Positions 1-7,046 of a stretch of 13,284 nucleotides of DNA are shown one piece after another (the stretch's first letter is position 1; every line of letters starts with the position of its first letter). The notes below the pieces were generated by a model that saw only the letters and a program-made list of their open reading frames with translations, was not told the origin of the DNA and made no database searches. Origin of the DNA: Pseudomonadota bacterium (GTDB lineage: Bacteria; Desulfobacterota; Syntrophia; Syntrophales; JADFWA01); NCBI GenBank assembly GCA_015222855.1, contig JADFWA010000160.1, positions 1 to 13,284 of the forward strand. Reading direction: 5' to 3'. The position numbers and the translations under genes are program-made.

Positions 1-291
1 AACGGCATGCTCCCTTCGATCAAACAGCTTGCGGCCTCTTTTGAGGGATTATTTGTCGTGGAGGACTGGCATAACTACGGCCCCAATTATGACAAGACAC
101 TCATGGCATGGTTTGAAAACTTCGATAAGCACTGGGACAGGCTCAAGCACAGATATGACGATCGCTTCTACCGCATGTGGAAGTACTACCTGCTTTCCTG
201 TGCAGGATCATTCCGGGCACGTATGAATCAGTTATGGCAGATAGTGCTCTCGAAAAAAGGCGTGAAAGACGGCTATTACGTTCCACAGTAG
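1..291 (+). CDS. cfa: Cyclopropane-fatty-acyl-phospholipid synthase, C-terminal part (gene starts before the window)
   Basis: This enzyme transfers a methylene from S-adenosylmethionine onto cis double bonds of membrane phospholipid acyl chains, at the inner face of the cytoplasmic membrane. The 96 visible codons are open from base 1 and correspond to the extreme C-terminus of the family: LPSIKQ, the hallmark VEDWHNYGPNYDKTLMAW, the RFYRMWKYYLLSCAGSFRAR stretch, and QLWQIVLSK near the end. From memory this aligns almost without gaps with the E. coli Cfa C-terminus. The SAM-binding fold and catalytic residues lie upstream of the window and cannot be judged. Two consecutive TAG codons (289-294) end the frame. 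An ATG at 7 is internal and not a credible start. The family assignment is very secure; whether the whole gene is intact is unknown. Confidence 0.95.
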   Translation, partial: NGMLPSIKQLAASFEGLFVVEDWHNYGPNYDKTLMAWFENFDKHWDRLKHRYDDRFYRMWKYYLLSCAGSFRARMNQLWQIVLSKKGVKDGYYVPQ

Positions 292-297
292 TAGACA

Positions 298-384
298 AAA
301 GGCACAAAGCACCAAAGGCACAGAGGCACAAAGAAAGAAAAACAGAACAATTTTATTAGCTTAATTGGTTTACTTTGTGTCTCT
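298..384. repeat. Inverted short-period tandem array (8-bp period)
   Basis: Directly after the cfa stop codons come four degenerate octamers in step: AAAGGCAC (298), AAAGCACC (306), AAAGGCAC (314) and AGAGGCAC (322), with AAAG beginning a fifth. Positions 322-333 can pair with 373-384 in twelve consecutive pairs, one of them G-U, across an AT-rich interior. It lies between two convergent genes and could help end transcription, but there is no clear T-run, so it is described only as structure. It shares its architecture, not its unit sequence, with the elements at 3785, 7047, 7636 and 9376. Confidence 0.75.
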
Positions 385-392
385 TACAATGG

Positions 393-412
393 ATTCCCGT
401 TTCCACGGGAAT
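393..412. repeat. Short perfect hairpin, dispersed-repeat type
   Basis: ATTCCCGT (393-400) and ACGGGAAT (405-412) form a perfect 8-bp stem around the loop TTCC, inside the context GGATTCCCG...GGGAATGAC. From general knowledge this matches a very common extragenic palindrome of proteobacterial genomes, the one that yields spurious peptides such as DSRFRGNDR when translated. It lies 26 bp beyond the 3' end of the minus-strand nucleotidyltransferase gene and could act as a 3' stabilising or weak terminating hairpin. No T-run follows on either strand. Confidence 0.7.
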
Positions 413-437
413 GACAGGGAAATTAAACCCATAGCAT

Positions 438-1190
438 TCAACTCCTGCCCTCTATAATCCGGCTTGCCCTTTCCAGATCATCAGGCGTATTTATTCCCAT
501 AACTTCAGCAGGATCATTGGTCATAAAAGATCCTACAGTATATCCCTTCTTGCGGGCAACCTCGATAATATCGGTTAAATAATACTCCCCTTGTACATTT
601 TTGTTGCCGATATCCGCTATGGCCTCAAAAAGAAACCTGCTTTCCACACAGTATATACCTGTATTTATTTCCCTGACCTTCTTTTCCTCTAAGGTGGCGT
701 CACGCTCCTCAACAATTTTCAGGACATCGCCTCCCCTTCCCTTGACAATCCTGCCGTAACCGAACGGATCAGCAAGAACGGTGGTCAAGACTGTAACCGC
801 CCAATTTCCCGAAAAATGATAGTCCAGCAACATCCCTGCGGTAGAGGACATAAGGAGTGGAACATCACCGCACAGAATCAGGATAGTCCCATCAAAACCG
901 AGAAAATTATCCCTGGCCTGAAGCACGGCATGACCGGTTCCCAATTGCTCCCTCTGCTCAACAAAAATCAGTTCTTTATCTGTAATGCTTTCTTTTACCA
1001 GTTCTGCCTGATGTCCTACTACAATCACTATTACTTCCGATCCGACTTCCCTGGCCACGGCAACCGGATAGGTCAACATCGGCCTCCCACAGAGGGGATG
1101 GAGAACCTTCACCAGAGAAGATTTCATCCTGGTTCCCTTGCCGGCGGCAAGAATTATGGTTGAAAATCTGCCTTTCTTTCTCTCAGTCAT
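438..1190 (-). CDS. GlmU-like sugar-1-phosphate nucleotidyltransferase without the acetyltransferase domain
   Basis: A 250-residue cytoplasmic protein made only of the N-terminal Rossmann-like uridylyltransferase domain of GlmU. Family motifs are intact: LAAGKGTRM (14-22), K28 in the VKVLHPLCGRPM segment, Q79, LGTGHA (83-88), GDVP (108-111), GYGRIV, EERDAT, INTGIY, NVQGEYYLTDII and a final GINTPDDL. The likely reaction is UTP plus N-acetylglucosamine-1-phosphate (or a related sugar phosphate) to the UDP-sugar. Full-length GlmU is about 450 residues and carries a left-handed beta-helix acetyltransferase domain, which is absent: the frame stops after a short helix (RASRIIEGRS). The ATG at 1190 is chosen over a TTG at 1193 because GGAG lies five bases before that TTG and the ATG overlaps the upstream stop as TGATG, implying translational coupling. 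It is the last gene of a three-gene operon. The substrate is inferred; another nucleotidyltransferase specificity is possible. Confidence 0.88.
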   Translation of the reverse strand: MTERKKGRFSTIILAAGKGTRMKSSLVKVLHPLCGRPMLTYPVAVAREVGSEVIVIVVGHQAELVKESITDKELIFVEQREQLGTGHAVLQARDNFLGFDGTILILCGDVPLLMSSTAGMLLDYHFSGNWAVTVLTTVLADPFGYGRIVKGRGGDVLKIVEERDATLEEKKVREINTGIYCVESRFLFEAIADIGNKNVQGEYYLTDIIEVARKKGYTVGSFMTNDPAEVMGINTPDDLERASRIIEGRS

Positions 1191-2518
1191 CAATGCTCCT
1201 TTAAATTCTGTGTCTTCTGTTTCTGGCTCCGATACCCTGCGTCGGAATCCACGGCCGGCAACACAACCAGTACCTCTTTTATGGATTTCATGTCGGAATC
1301 CTCAATAACATAAATGGCATTACCCTGTCTCAACGTCTCGCTTCTTTCAGGAATTTTTCCCATCTTGTGCAGCAAAAACCCTCCGAGGGTCTCATAGTCC
1401 CCTGCAGGAATCTCCAGGGGTATAATTTCCCGGAGGCGGTCTATTCTTATCTGCGCGTCAAAGAGATATTTCCGGGGACCGACTCTTTTATACGATCCCC
1501 CCTCCTTATCATACTCATCCTCAATTTCACCCACTATCTCTTCAAGTATGTCCTCGATAGTCACTATACCCACAGCGCCGCCATACTCATCAACAACAAT
1601 CGCCATCTGTTCACCGCTTCTTTGCAGTTCAAAGAGAAGTTCACCTGCCGGTTTTGTCTCCGGCACATAAAAAACCGTCGGCCTGAGGCAGGACGTTATC
1701 TGATCATCTTCAGACGGGCCGGCCTTTCCGTGCAAGGCTTTCAAAAGGTCAAAACAATGAAGTATACCCGTGATATTGTATATCCTGTCACGATAAACGG
1801 GAATACGGGAAAATCCTTTTTCCTCAACCAAAACACCAGTCTCTCCAAGAGTGGCGTTTTCCTGCAAGGCAGTCACGTTGGACAGTGGAACCATGATCCG
1901 GCTGACGGTTACCTCAGAAAAACCGAGTATCCGCCGTATCATTTCCTTTTCTGAACTCCGGATATCACTTTCATCTCTTTCTTTTCTGAGAAGAAATTTC
2001 AAGCCATCCCTGGTAATATACGGGGAACGGGCGCCACCTTTTCCTCCCGTAAAGATATAGACCGCGCCTCTGGATATCCTTGAAATAACAAATACCACCG
2101 GGTAAAGCGCCCATGAAGCGGCCCATATAAACCACGAAACCCTGAGGGCGATGAATTCCGCATGCTGCTGAAATATACTCTTGGGGATTATCTCACCCAT
2201 CACCAGGACGAGTGGAATCATAACAACAGCGGAAACAAACTCACCACGAACAGCGCCGAACATTGACATAAACATTGACGTCGCGATAACCGTACTGGTG
2301 ACGACACATATATTTGATCCAGTTGATGTCGTGGCCATGAGCCACTCCGGTCTATCCAGGAGTTTCAGGGCAAGTTTGGCCGACCGTGAACCGGCCCTCG
2401 CCTTCTGCCTTATCCTGTTTATATCGGAGGCCACAAGGGCAAGTTCCCCCCCTGAAAACAGACCTTCCAGACCTAAACAGACAAATATTACAAAAACCGA
2501 AAAGAGATTATTCCCCAT
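1190..2518 (-). CDS. CNNM/CBS-domain membrane protein, HlyC/CorC family (second paralogue)
   Basis: A 442-residue inner-membrane protein with the standard order of the family: a CNNM (DUF21) transmembrane domain (about 1-180), a CBS pair (about 205-330) and a C-terminal CorC_HlyC domain (about 345-425). Visible markers are [12 protein letters not shown] (21-32), the [10 protein letters not shown] signature (107-116), SRIPVY (237-242) and [33 protein letters not shown] (305-337). Members are linked to Mg2+/Co2+ efflux or regulation; the old name hemolysin is misleading. The usual MTPR at the start of the CBS region is MVPLSN here, unlike its upstream paralogue. The ATG is preceded by GAGG at good spacing. 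The start lies inside the last 11 bases of the upstream paralogue, and the stop overlaps the GlmU-like start, so all three should be translated from one message. Ion specificity cannot be read from the sequence. Confidence 0.9.
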   Translation of the reverse strand: MGNNLFSVFVIFVCLGLEGLFSGGELALVASDINRIRQKARAGSRSAKLALKLLDRPEWLMATTSTGSNICVVTSTVIATSMFMSMFGAVRGEFVSAVVMIPLVLVMGEIIPKSIFQQHAEFIALRVSWFIWAASWALYPVVFVISRISRGAVYIFTGGKGGARSPYITRDGLKFLLRKERDESDIRSSEKEMIRRILGFSEVTVSRIMVPLSNVTALQENATLGETGVLVEEKGFSRIPVYRDRIYNITGILHCFDLLKALHGKAGPSEDDQITSCLRPTVFYVPETKPAGELLFELQRSGEQMAIVVDEYGGAVGIVTIEDILEEIVGEIEDEYDKEGGSYKRVGPRKYLFDAQIRIDRLREIIPLEIPAGDYETLGGFLLHKMGKIPERSETLRQGNAIYVIEDSDMKSIKEVLVVLPAVDSDAGYRSQKQKTQNLKEH

Positions 2519-3776
2519 CTTTAACCTCTTTTTTCACTACTTTTATCTTTAATATCCTTGCCCCGCTCATTTTCTCCACAGTGAAGGTATTATCATTAAA
2601 GGAAACCTCCTCACCCCTTACGGGCAGCTCCCCGAAGAGGTGAAAAACGAATCCGCCCACTGTGTCAAAATCTTCCCGGGGAATAGATGCGCCGGCAAGG
2701 TCGTTAAAATCATCTACCGGCATCATCCCGGAAATTAGAAGCGTCTTTTCATCCACCCTGTGATATAAATCTTCTTTAATATCATACTCATCATAGATAT
2801 CACCGAAAAGGCTTTCCAGGATATCCTCCATGGTCACGATACCCGCCACACCACCATATTCATCCACGACTATCGCCATATGTATCTTTCTCGCCTGAAA
2901 ATCACCAAGGAGACTGTCGGCTCTTTTTTCCAGCGGGACAAAATACGGTTTTCTTAATAGTGTTTCGACATCGACCGCCTTTTTCTTTCTCGCTATCATA
3001 GCCAGAAGATCCTTGGCATAGAGAATTCCGAGGATATCATCGATGTCGTCACTATATATCGGTATTCTTGAATATCGGGCGCCGATTATTTTCCTTTCTA
3101 TATCCTTTATGTCCATGGAAACAGACAGGCAGAACATATCCACCCTGGGGGTCATTACATCCGACACCCGGGTCTCGCGAAGTTCAAATACCCTGTTAAT
3201 CAGATCCCGCTGGGATTCTTCAAGCGCCCCTTCTTCGTGACCGACATCAACCAGCGTCTTGAATTCATCCTCCATCAAGGTATCACCCCTTTTGGAATCT
3301 CCCATCCCGAAAAGATTTACAAACCAGCCGGATATCCGCTCCAATACCCATATAACGGGTCGTGCGATCCTGGAAAAGACCATCAAAGGAAGTGAGACAC
3401 AAGAAGAAAACCGTATGGGATAAATTATGGCAAAAGTCTTGGGCATGGTCTCCCCGAAGATGAGGAGCGAAGGCGTCACAACGGCTATCGCCATCCACTT
3501 GCCCTCTCTTCCCAGGAAGTGAATGAAAATAGCCGCCGCTACAACGGAGATGGCAACATTAACGGACTCGTTGCCCACAAGTATAGTTATAAGCAATCTC
3601 CTTGGATACTTCAGAAGCCTTTGAACATAAAACAAAAACCGGGACTCTTCCTCTTTCATCTTGTGAAGGTGAAGTGAGGTAAGGGAAAACAGCGATGCCT
3701 CGGAACCGGAAAAGAATCCGGAAAGGACAAAAAGAAAAGCTATTAGAACAAACCTTAATGTAATATGCGGGTCCAA
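2508..3776 (-). CDS. CNNM/CBS-domain membrane protein, HlyC/CorC family (first paralogue)
   Basis: A 422-residue protein with the same order as the next gene: CNNM membrane domain (about 1-180), CBS pair (about 207-330) and CorC_HlyC domain (about 345-415). Markers are LSGFFSGSEASLFSL (18-32), the FGETMPKTFA signature (107-116), DVMTPRVDMF (206-215), YSRIPIYSDDIDDILG (235-250) and [32 protein letters not shown] (301-332). It keeps the canonical MTPR that the second paralogue has lost, so the two copies are diverged rather than a recent duplication. The start is a TTG at 3776, the only reasonable initiator between an in-frame TAA eight codons upstream and the first membrane helix; no good Shine-Dalgarno is seen, so the start is less certain. 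It heads the operon and probably works in divalent-cation homeostasis, possibly as a heterodimer with its neighbour (inference). Confidence 0.89.
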   Translation of the reverse strand: MDPHITLRFVLIAFLFVLSGFFSGSEASLFSLTSLHLHKMKEEESRFLFYVQRLLKYPRRLLITILVGNESVNVAISVVAAAIFIHFLGREGKWMAIAVVTPSLLIFGETMPKTFAIIYPIRFSSCVSLPLMVFSRIARPVIWVLERISGWFVNLFGMGDSKRGDTLMEDEFKTLVDVGHEEGALEESQRDLINRVFELRETRVSDVMTPRVDMFCLSVSMDIKDIERKIIGARYSRIPIYSDDIDDILGILYAKDLLAMIARKKKAVDVETLLRKPYFVPLEKRADSLLGDFQARKIHMAIVVDEYGGVAGIVTMEDILESLFGDIYDEYDIKEDLYHRVDEKTLLISGMMPVDDFNDLAGASIPREDFDTVGGFVFHLFGELPVRGEEVSFNDNTFTVEKMSGARILKIKVVKKEVKDGE

Positions 3777-3784
3777 TTGATCTA

Positions 3785-3877
3785 CTGGTTTATTAGTTTA
3801 TTGGTTGTTTGGTTGTTTGGTTCGTTGGTTAACCAATTGAACCAACAAAACCAACAAAACCAATCAAACAATTTTTT
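3785..3877. repeat. Inverted short-period tandem array (8-bp left arm, 9-bp right arm)
   Basis: The left arm is six octamers in exact step from 3785: CTGGTTTA, TTAGTTTA, TTGGTTGT twice, TTGGTTCG and TTGGTTAA. The right arm is built from nonamers starting at 3831, 3840, 3849, 3858 and 3867, of the type AACCAACAA. The arms meet at the perfect 12-bp palindrome TTGGTTAACCAA (3825-3836), and T6 follows at 3872-3877. It lies just upstream of the minus-strand operon, inside its predicted leader if the promoter at 3890-3918 is real. The different periods of the two arms mean they cannot pair in one continuous register. Confidence 0.75.
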
Positions 3878-3889
3878 CTTTACACCTTT

Positions 3890-3918
3890 AAACTACCTTT
3901 ATCCCTCCCAAAAGTCAA
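3890..3918 (-). promoter_or_regulatory. Candidate sigma-70 promoter for the CNNM/CBS operon
   Basis: Read on the minus strand, TTGACT (3918-3913) is followed after 17 bases by TAGTTT (3895-3890). The -35 box matches consensus at five of six positions, but the -10 at only three of six. Transcription would start near 3883 and cross the inverted array before reaching the TTG start at 3776. This is a prediction from spacing and consensus only. Confidence 0.35.
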
Positions 3919-3942
3919 CATGATAGACTCCTAATCTCAGAG

Positions 3943-3971
3943 AAAGACCATTTGACTCACAGGTCTTTTTT
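3943..3971 (+). terminator. Weak terminator-like hairpin with T6
   Basis: AAAGACC (3943-3949) pairs with GGTCTTT (3962-3968), followed by further T to 3971. The loop is 12 bases and the stem only seven pairs, partly made of the A/T tracts. No plus-strand gene lies directly upstream, and the hairpin overlaps the candidate purD promoter, whose -35 box falls in the loop. It may block stray read-through into purD or be chance. Confidence 0.25.
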
Positions 3972-3980
3972 CGATATATC
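3952..3980 (+). promoter_or_regulatory. Candidate sigma-70 promoter for the purD-purH run
   Basis: TTGACT (3952-3957) and TATATC (3975-3980) are separated by 17 bases, matching consensus at five and four of six positions. The start site would be near 3987, giving a purD leader of about 157 bases that contains both palindromes at 4044-4060 and 4076-4103. It stands back-to-back with the minus-strand candidate at 3890-3918. No PurR-like operator was recognised. Confidence 0.4.
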
Positions 3981-4043
3981 TTCAATCGCGAAACCAAGGA
4001 TGCGGGCGATGGGAACCTGCCTGCCACCCATAATAAGAAAGTT

Positions 4044-4060
4044 GGTGGGCAATGTCCACC
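4044..4060. repeat. Short palindrome, dispersed-repeat type
   Basis: GGTGG (4044-4048) pairs with CCACC (4056-4060), extended inward by a G-U and a C-G pair around the loop AAT. The core GGTGGGCAATG..CCACC is close to a palindrome seen widely between bacterial genes (GGTGGGCAATGCCCACC, from general knowledge). It lies in the predicted purD leader. Confidence 0.55.
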
Positions 4061-4075
4061 CTGCAACTCGGAACT

Positions 4076-4103
4076 GTACGGGCGTATTGCGATACGCCCC
4101 TAC
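4076..4103. repeat. 28-bp near-perfect palindrome, dispersed-repeat type
   Basis: GGGCGTAT (4080-4087) and ATACGCCC (4092-4099) form a perfect 8-bp stem with loop TGCG. GTA (4076-4078) and TAC (4101-4103) extend it past one C/C mismatch. The core is the common GGGCGTATTGC-type intergenic palindrome known from many bacteria. It ends 26 bases before the purD Shine-Dalgarno, so transcripts reaching purD carry this hairpin. Confidence 0.65.
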
Positions 4104-4143
4104 TCTAAACCCTGAACTTTCCCATAAACAAGGAGACATAAAT

Positions 4144-5478
4144 ATGTCCAATGTGCTTTTAATCGGAAACGGCGCACGGGAACATGCAATCGCTGAGGCG
4201 ATTTTGCGATCAAGGCATGAACCCAGGCTTTTCTCCTATATGAAATCGAACAATCCCGGCATAGCCTCGCTCTCTGAGAAAGTCGTGATTGGGGATTATA
4301 GTAACTTTGAAAACATAAAAAAGTTCGCAAAGGAGTGGAATATTGATTTCGCGATCATCGGTCCGGAAGACCCCCTGGACAATGGTGTTGTCGATTTCCT
4401 GCAAGAACTAAATATACCATGTGTCGGGCCGACAAAAAGTCTGGCCAGGCTGGAAACCTCAAAATCATTTACCAGAGATCTGGTGAAAAAATACAACATA
4501 CCCGGAAATCCGAAATTTGAAACATTTTCCTCCATGGAGGGAATAAGCGATTTTCTCGATGGACTGGAGGGAATCGTCATAAAACCCGACGGCCTTACAG
4601 GTGGAAAGGGGGTCAGGGTACAGGGGGATCACTTTCAGACGAAAGAGGAGGCACTGGAGTATTGCAGAGAGATTTTGGCGGAACATCCATTGGTTATCAT
4701 AGATGAAAAGCTGGAAGGGGAAGAATTTTCACTGCAGTGCCTGTGCGACGGGAAGACGGTTGTCGCGACACCACCCGTTCAGGATCACAAGAGAAGATTT
4801 GTTGACGACAAAGGACCGAACACAGGGGGCATGGGCTCTTATTCCTCTGAAGATCACTCATTGCCCTTCATGAGCCTCGATGACGTGGCGGAAGGTCTGG
4901 CCATAACGCAGAAAGTGGCAGAGGCGATTTTTAAAGAAACCGGGGAATATTATAAGGGAGTTATGTACGGTGGATTTATCATCACAAAAAATGGAGTCAA
5001 ATTGCTGGAATATAATGCGCGGTTCGGAGATCCTGAAGCGATGAATACCCTGCCTCTCCTGAAGACGGACTTTATCGATATCTGCAATGCGATTATTGAA
5101 GGAACACTCGGCAACATCCCCATTGAATTTGAGAAAAAGGCTACTGTATGCAAGTATATCGTCCCAAAGGGTTACGGCCTGCCAGAGGATCATCCCGACG
5201 CAAAATCAACCTCATCAAAAATTGAGGTCGGTGATGTGGGGACGGCGAAGCTATATTATGCATCCGTTGACAAAAGGGAAGACGGACTGTATATGTCCAC
5301 ATCAAGAGCAATCGGAGTTGTCGGAATAGCAGACAACCTGGATGCGGCAGAGCAAATCGCGGAAAAGGCCATATCGGCCATAAAGGGTCCCGTAGCCCAT
5401 AGACCCGACATCGGCACGGGAAAGCTTATAGAAAAGAGAATACGACATATGAAGGAAATAAAAGGAGTAGAGGGTTAA
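4144..5478 (+). CDS. purD: Phosphoribosylamine-glycine ligase (GAR synthetase), archaeal-like type
   Basis: This cytoplasmic ATP-grasp enzyme joins 5-phosphoribosylamine and glycine to glycinamide ribonucleotide, the second step of de novo purine synthesis. The 444 residues hold the N-terminal GNGAREHAIAEA (8-19), the IGPEDPL segment (72-78), the ATP-grasp loop KPDGLTGGKGVRV (147-159), EGEEFSLQ (191-198), QDHKRRF (213-219), GPNTGGMGSY (224-233) and the metal-binding EYNARFGDPEAM (289-300). The C-terminal part, with CKYIVPKGY (336-344), TSRAIGVVGIAD (386-397) and AHRPDIGTGKLIEKRIRHM (418-436), resembles euryarchaeal PurD more than ordinary bacterial PurD, in my recollection. The ATG at 4144 is chosen because AAGGAG sits eight bases upstream and the Rossmann glycine loop follows at once. 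The frame extends 64 codons further to 3952, but through intergenic palindromes. The stop overlaps the purH start by one base. Confidence 0.95.
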   Translation: MSNVLLIGNGAREHAIAEAILRSRHEPRLFSYMKSNNPGIASLSEKVVIGDYSNFENIKKFAKEWNIDFAIIGPEDPLDNGVVDFLQELNIPCVGPTKSLARLETSKSFTRDLVKKYNIPGNPKFETFSSMEGISDFLDGLEGIVIKPDGLTGGKGVRVQGDHFQTKEEALEYCREILAEHPLVIIDEKLEGEEFSLQCLCDGKTVVATPPVQDHKRRFVDDKGPNTGGMGSYSSEDHSLPFMSLDDVAEGLAITQKVAEAIFKETGEYYKGVMYGGFIITKNGVKLLEYNARFGDPEAMNTLPLLKTDFIDICNAIIEGTLGNIPIEFEKKATVCKYIVPKGYGLPEDHPDAKSTSSKIEVGDVGTAKLYYASVDKREDGLYMSTSRAIGVVGIADNLDAAEQIAEKAISAIKGPVAHRPDIGTGKLIEKRIRHMKEIKGVEG

Positions 5479-7043
5479 TGCAGAACGAAATAAAAAGGGC
5501 GCTTATAAGCGTAACGGACAAGAAGGGCATTATTGAATTTGCCGAGGAACTTGCAAAGTTCGGCGTGGAGATACTCTCCACCGGAGGAACTGCGGAACAG
5601 CTGAGAAAAAGTGGGCTAAACGTTACGGATGTCTCCGACTACACCGGCTTTCCCGAAATGATGGATGGCAGATTGAAAACACTCCATCCAAAGATCCACG
5701 GGGGGCTTCTGGCGCTCAGGGACAATGAGGAACATATGAATGCGGCAAAAGAGCATGGCATCGATCTCATAGACATGGCGGTCATCAACCTCTACAAATT
5801 TGAGGATACCGTGGCAAAAGAGGGCTGCACACTGGAAGATGCCGTGGAAAATATCGACATAGGCGGTCCCACTATGCTCCGCGCGGCGGCCAAAAATTAT
5901 CGTTTTGTTACCGTCGTCACCGACCCCGAAGATTACCCGAAGATTTTGAAGGAAATGGATGAAACGGGGGGGAAGATATCTGAAGCCACAAATTATAATT
6001 TGTCTGTAAAGACTTTCCAGCTTACGGCCAGATACGACGCCGCCATCTCCAATTATCTTGGCAAGACAAGCCCGGTAGGAGAAAAGAAGGAGTTCCCCGA
6101 TACCTTCACCATACAGTTCAGCAGGGCACAGGATCTTCGTTACGGTGAAAATCCACACCAGAAGGCCGCCTTTTACAGGGAAAAAGACACGTCTCTTCCC
6201 GCAATTGCGAATGCAGGACAACTGCAGGGAAAGGAACTGTCCTATAACAACATCATGGACAGCGATGCGGCGTGGAATATGGTGAGCGATTTCGACTTAC
6301 CAACAGTCGTTGTCATGAAACATTCGAACCCCTGCGGCGCGGCAACCTCCGACGGCGGAATCCTGGAAGCCTATAAGAAGGCGATGGAAACCGACCCTCT
6401 ATCCGCCTTTGGGGGCATTGTCGCCTTTAACAAGAATGTAGATAAAGGGACTGCAGAAGAGATTGTAAAGACTTTCCTGGAGGTCATCATAGCGCCTGGC
6501 TTTGATCAGGACGCTATGGAAATATTGAACACCAAGAAAAATATGAGGGTATTGGAAATTCCGCTTTCAACTGAAAAACAATCTGCCGGCTATGATTTCA
6601 GAAGGGTTGCCGGAGGCCTGCTCATTCAAGACAGGGATACTGAAATAACAGATATAAAAGACGCACAGGTTGTTACCAAAAGGGCTCCCTCGGAAGAGGA
6701 ATACCGGGCACTCGACTTCGCCTGGAGAGTGGTGAAGCATGTAAAATCCAATGCCATTGTTTATGCTGCCAAAGATCAACTTGTAGGAGTGGGAGCGGGT
6801 CAGATGAGCCGTGTTGATTCCGTAAAGATAGCCTCGATGAAGGCAAATCTGCCAACTAAAGGTACAGTTCTGGCCTCCGACGCCTTTTTCCCATTCAGGG
6901 ATGGGGTGGACATGGCCGCTGAAGCCGGTGTTACGGCCATCGTCCAGCCGGGCGGATCGATGCGGGATGAAGAATCGATAAAGGCGGCGGATGAACACGG
7001 GATTGCCATGATCTTCACCGGAACGAGGCATTTTAAACATTAA
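5478..7043 (+). CDS. purH: Bifunctional AICAR formyltransferase / IMP cyclohydrolase
   Basis: This enzyme catalyses the last two steps to IMP: formylation of AICAR with 10-formyl-tetrahydrofolate, then ring closure. At 521 residues it has normal full length. The N-terminal cyclohydrolase domain (about 1-200) shows SVTDKKGI (11-18), STGGTA (34-39), GRLKTLHPKIHGGLL (64-78) and NIDIGGPTMLRAAAKNY (125-141). The formyltransferase domain follows with QDLRYGENPHQKAAFY, the catalytic K281-H282 in MKHSNPCGAA, SAFGGIVAFN, GVGAGQMSRVDS, SDAFFPFRDGVD and a final IVQPGGSMRDEES. The ATG overlaps the purD stop (TAATG), and AAAGGAG at 5461-5467 lies ten bases ahead, so it is probably coupled to purD translation. 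Nothing is missing. Confidence 0.97.
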   Translation: MQNEIKRALISVTDKKGIIEFAEELAKFGVEILSTGGTAEQLRKSGLNVTDVSDYTGFPEMMDGRLKTLHPKIHGGLLALRDNEEHMNAAKEHGIDLIDMAVINLYKFEDTVAKEGCTLEDAVENIDIGGPTMLRAAAKNYRFVTVVTDPEDYPKILKEMDETGGKISEATNYNLSVKTFQLTARYDAAISNYLGKTSPVGEKKEFPDTFTIQFSRAQDLRYGENPHQKAAFYREKDTSLPAIANAGQLQGKELSYNNIMDSDAAWNMVSDFDLPTVVVMKHSNPCGAATSDGGILEAYKKAMETDPLSAFGGIVAFNKNVDKGTAEEIVKTFLEVIIAPGFDQDAMEILNTKKNMRVLEIPLSTEKQSAGYDFRRVAGGLLIQDRDTEITDIKDAQVVTKRAPSEEEYRALDFAWRVVKHVKSNAIVYAAKDQLVGVGAGQMSRVDSVKIASMKANLPTKGTVLASDAFFPFRDGVDMAAEAGVTAIVQPGGSMRDEESIKAADEHGIAMIFTGTRHFKH

Positions 7044-7046
7044 CAT

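Larger units (their letters stand above)
3777..4143. other. 367-bp divergent intergenic region without a convincing gene
   Basis: From left to right it holds an inverted short-period array (3785-3877), a candidate minus-strand promoter (3890-3918), a weak hairpin with six T (3943-3971) overlapping a candidate plus-strand promoter (3952-3980), a 60-bp segment with no recognisable feature, two dispersed-type palindromes (4044-4060 and 4076-4103), and a clear Shine-Dalgarno AAGGAG at 4130-4135, eight bases before the purD ATG. A minus-strand frame of 64 codons across 3957-4151 runs through the palindromes and resembles no family I know. No riboswitch consensus was recognised. Confidence 0.6.

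Noticed and set aside
816..1163. A 115-codon plus-strand frame opposite the GlmU-like gene
   Set aside because: It is a shadow of a well-conserved minus-strand enzyme, with no motif of its own.
3980..4110. A purine- or ZTP-type riboswitch ahead of purD
   Set aside because: I looked for the ZTP (pfl) core with its GGGAGCGA and CCGCCUGGGC elements and for the purine-aptamer loops. Neither is present; the paired segments are simple palindromes.
3952..4143. A 64-codon N-terminal extension of purD
   Set aside because: The frame happens to stay open through intergenic palindromes. A strong AAGGAG precedes the ATG at 4144, and the family N-terminus begins right there.
3957..4151. A minus-strand 64-codon frame in the purD leader
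   Set aside because: It crosses two palindromes of known dispersed type, has no recognisable motif, and overlaps the purD Shine-Dalgarno. A gene remnant is possible but not supportable.
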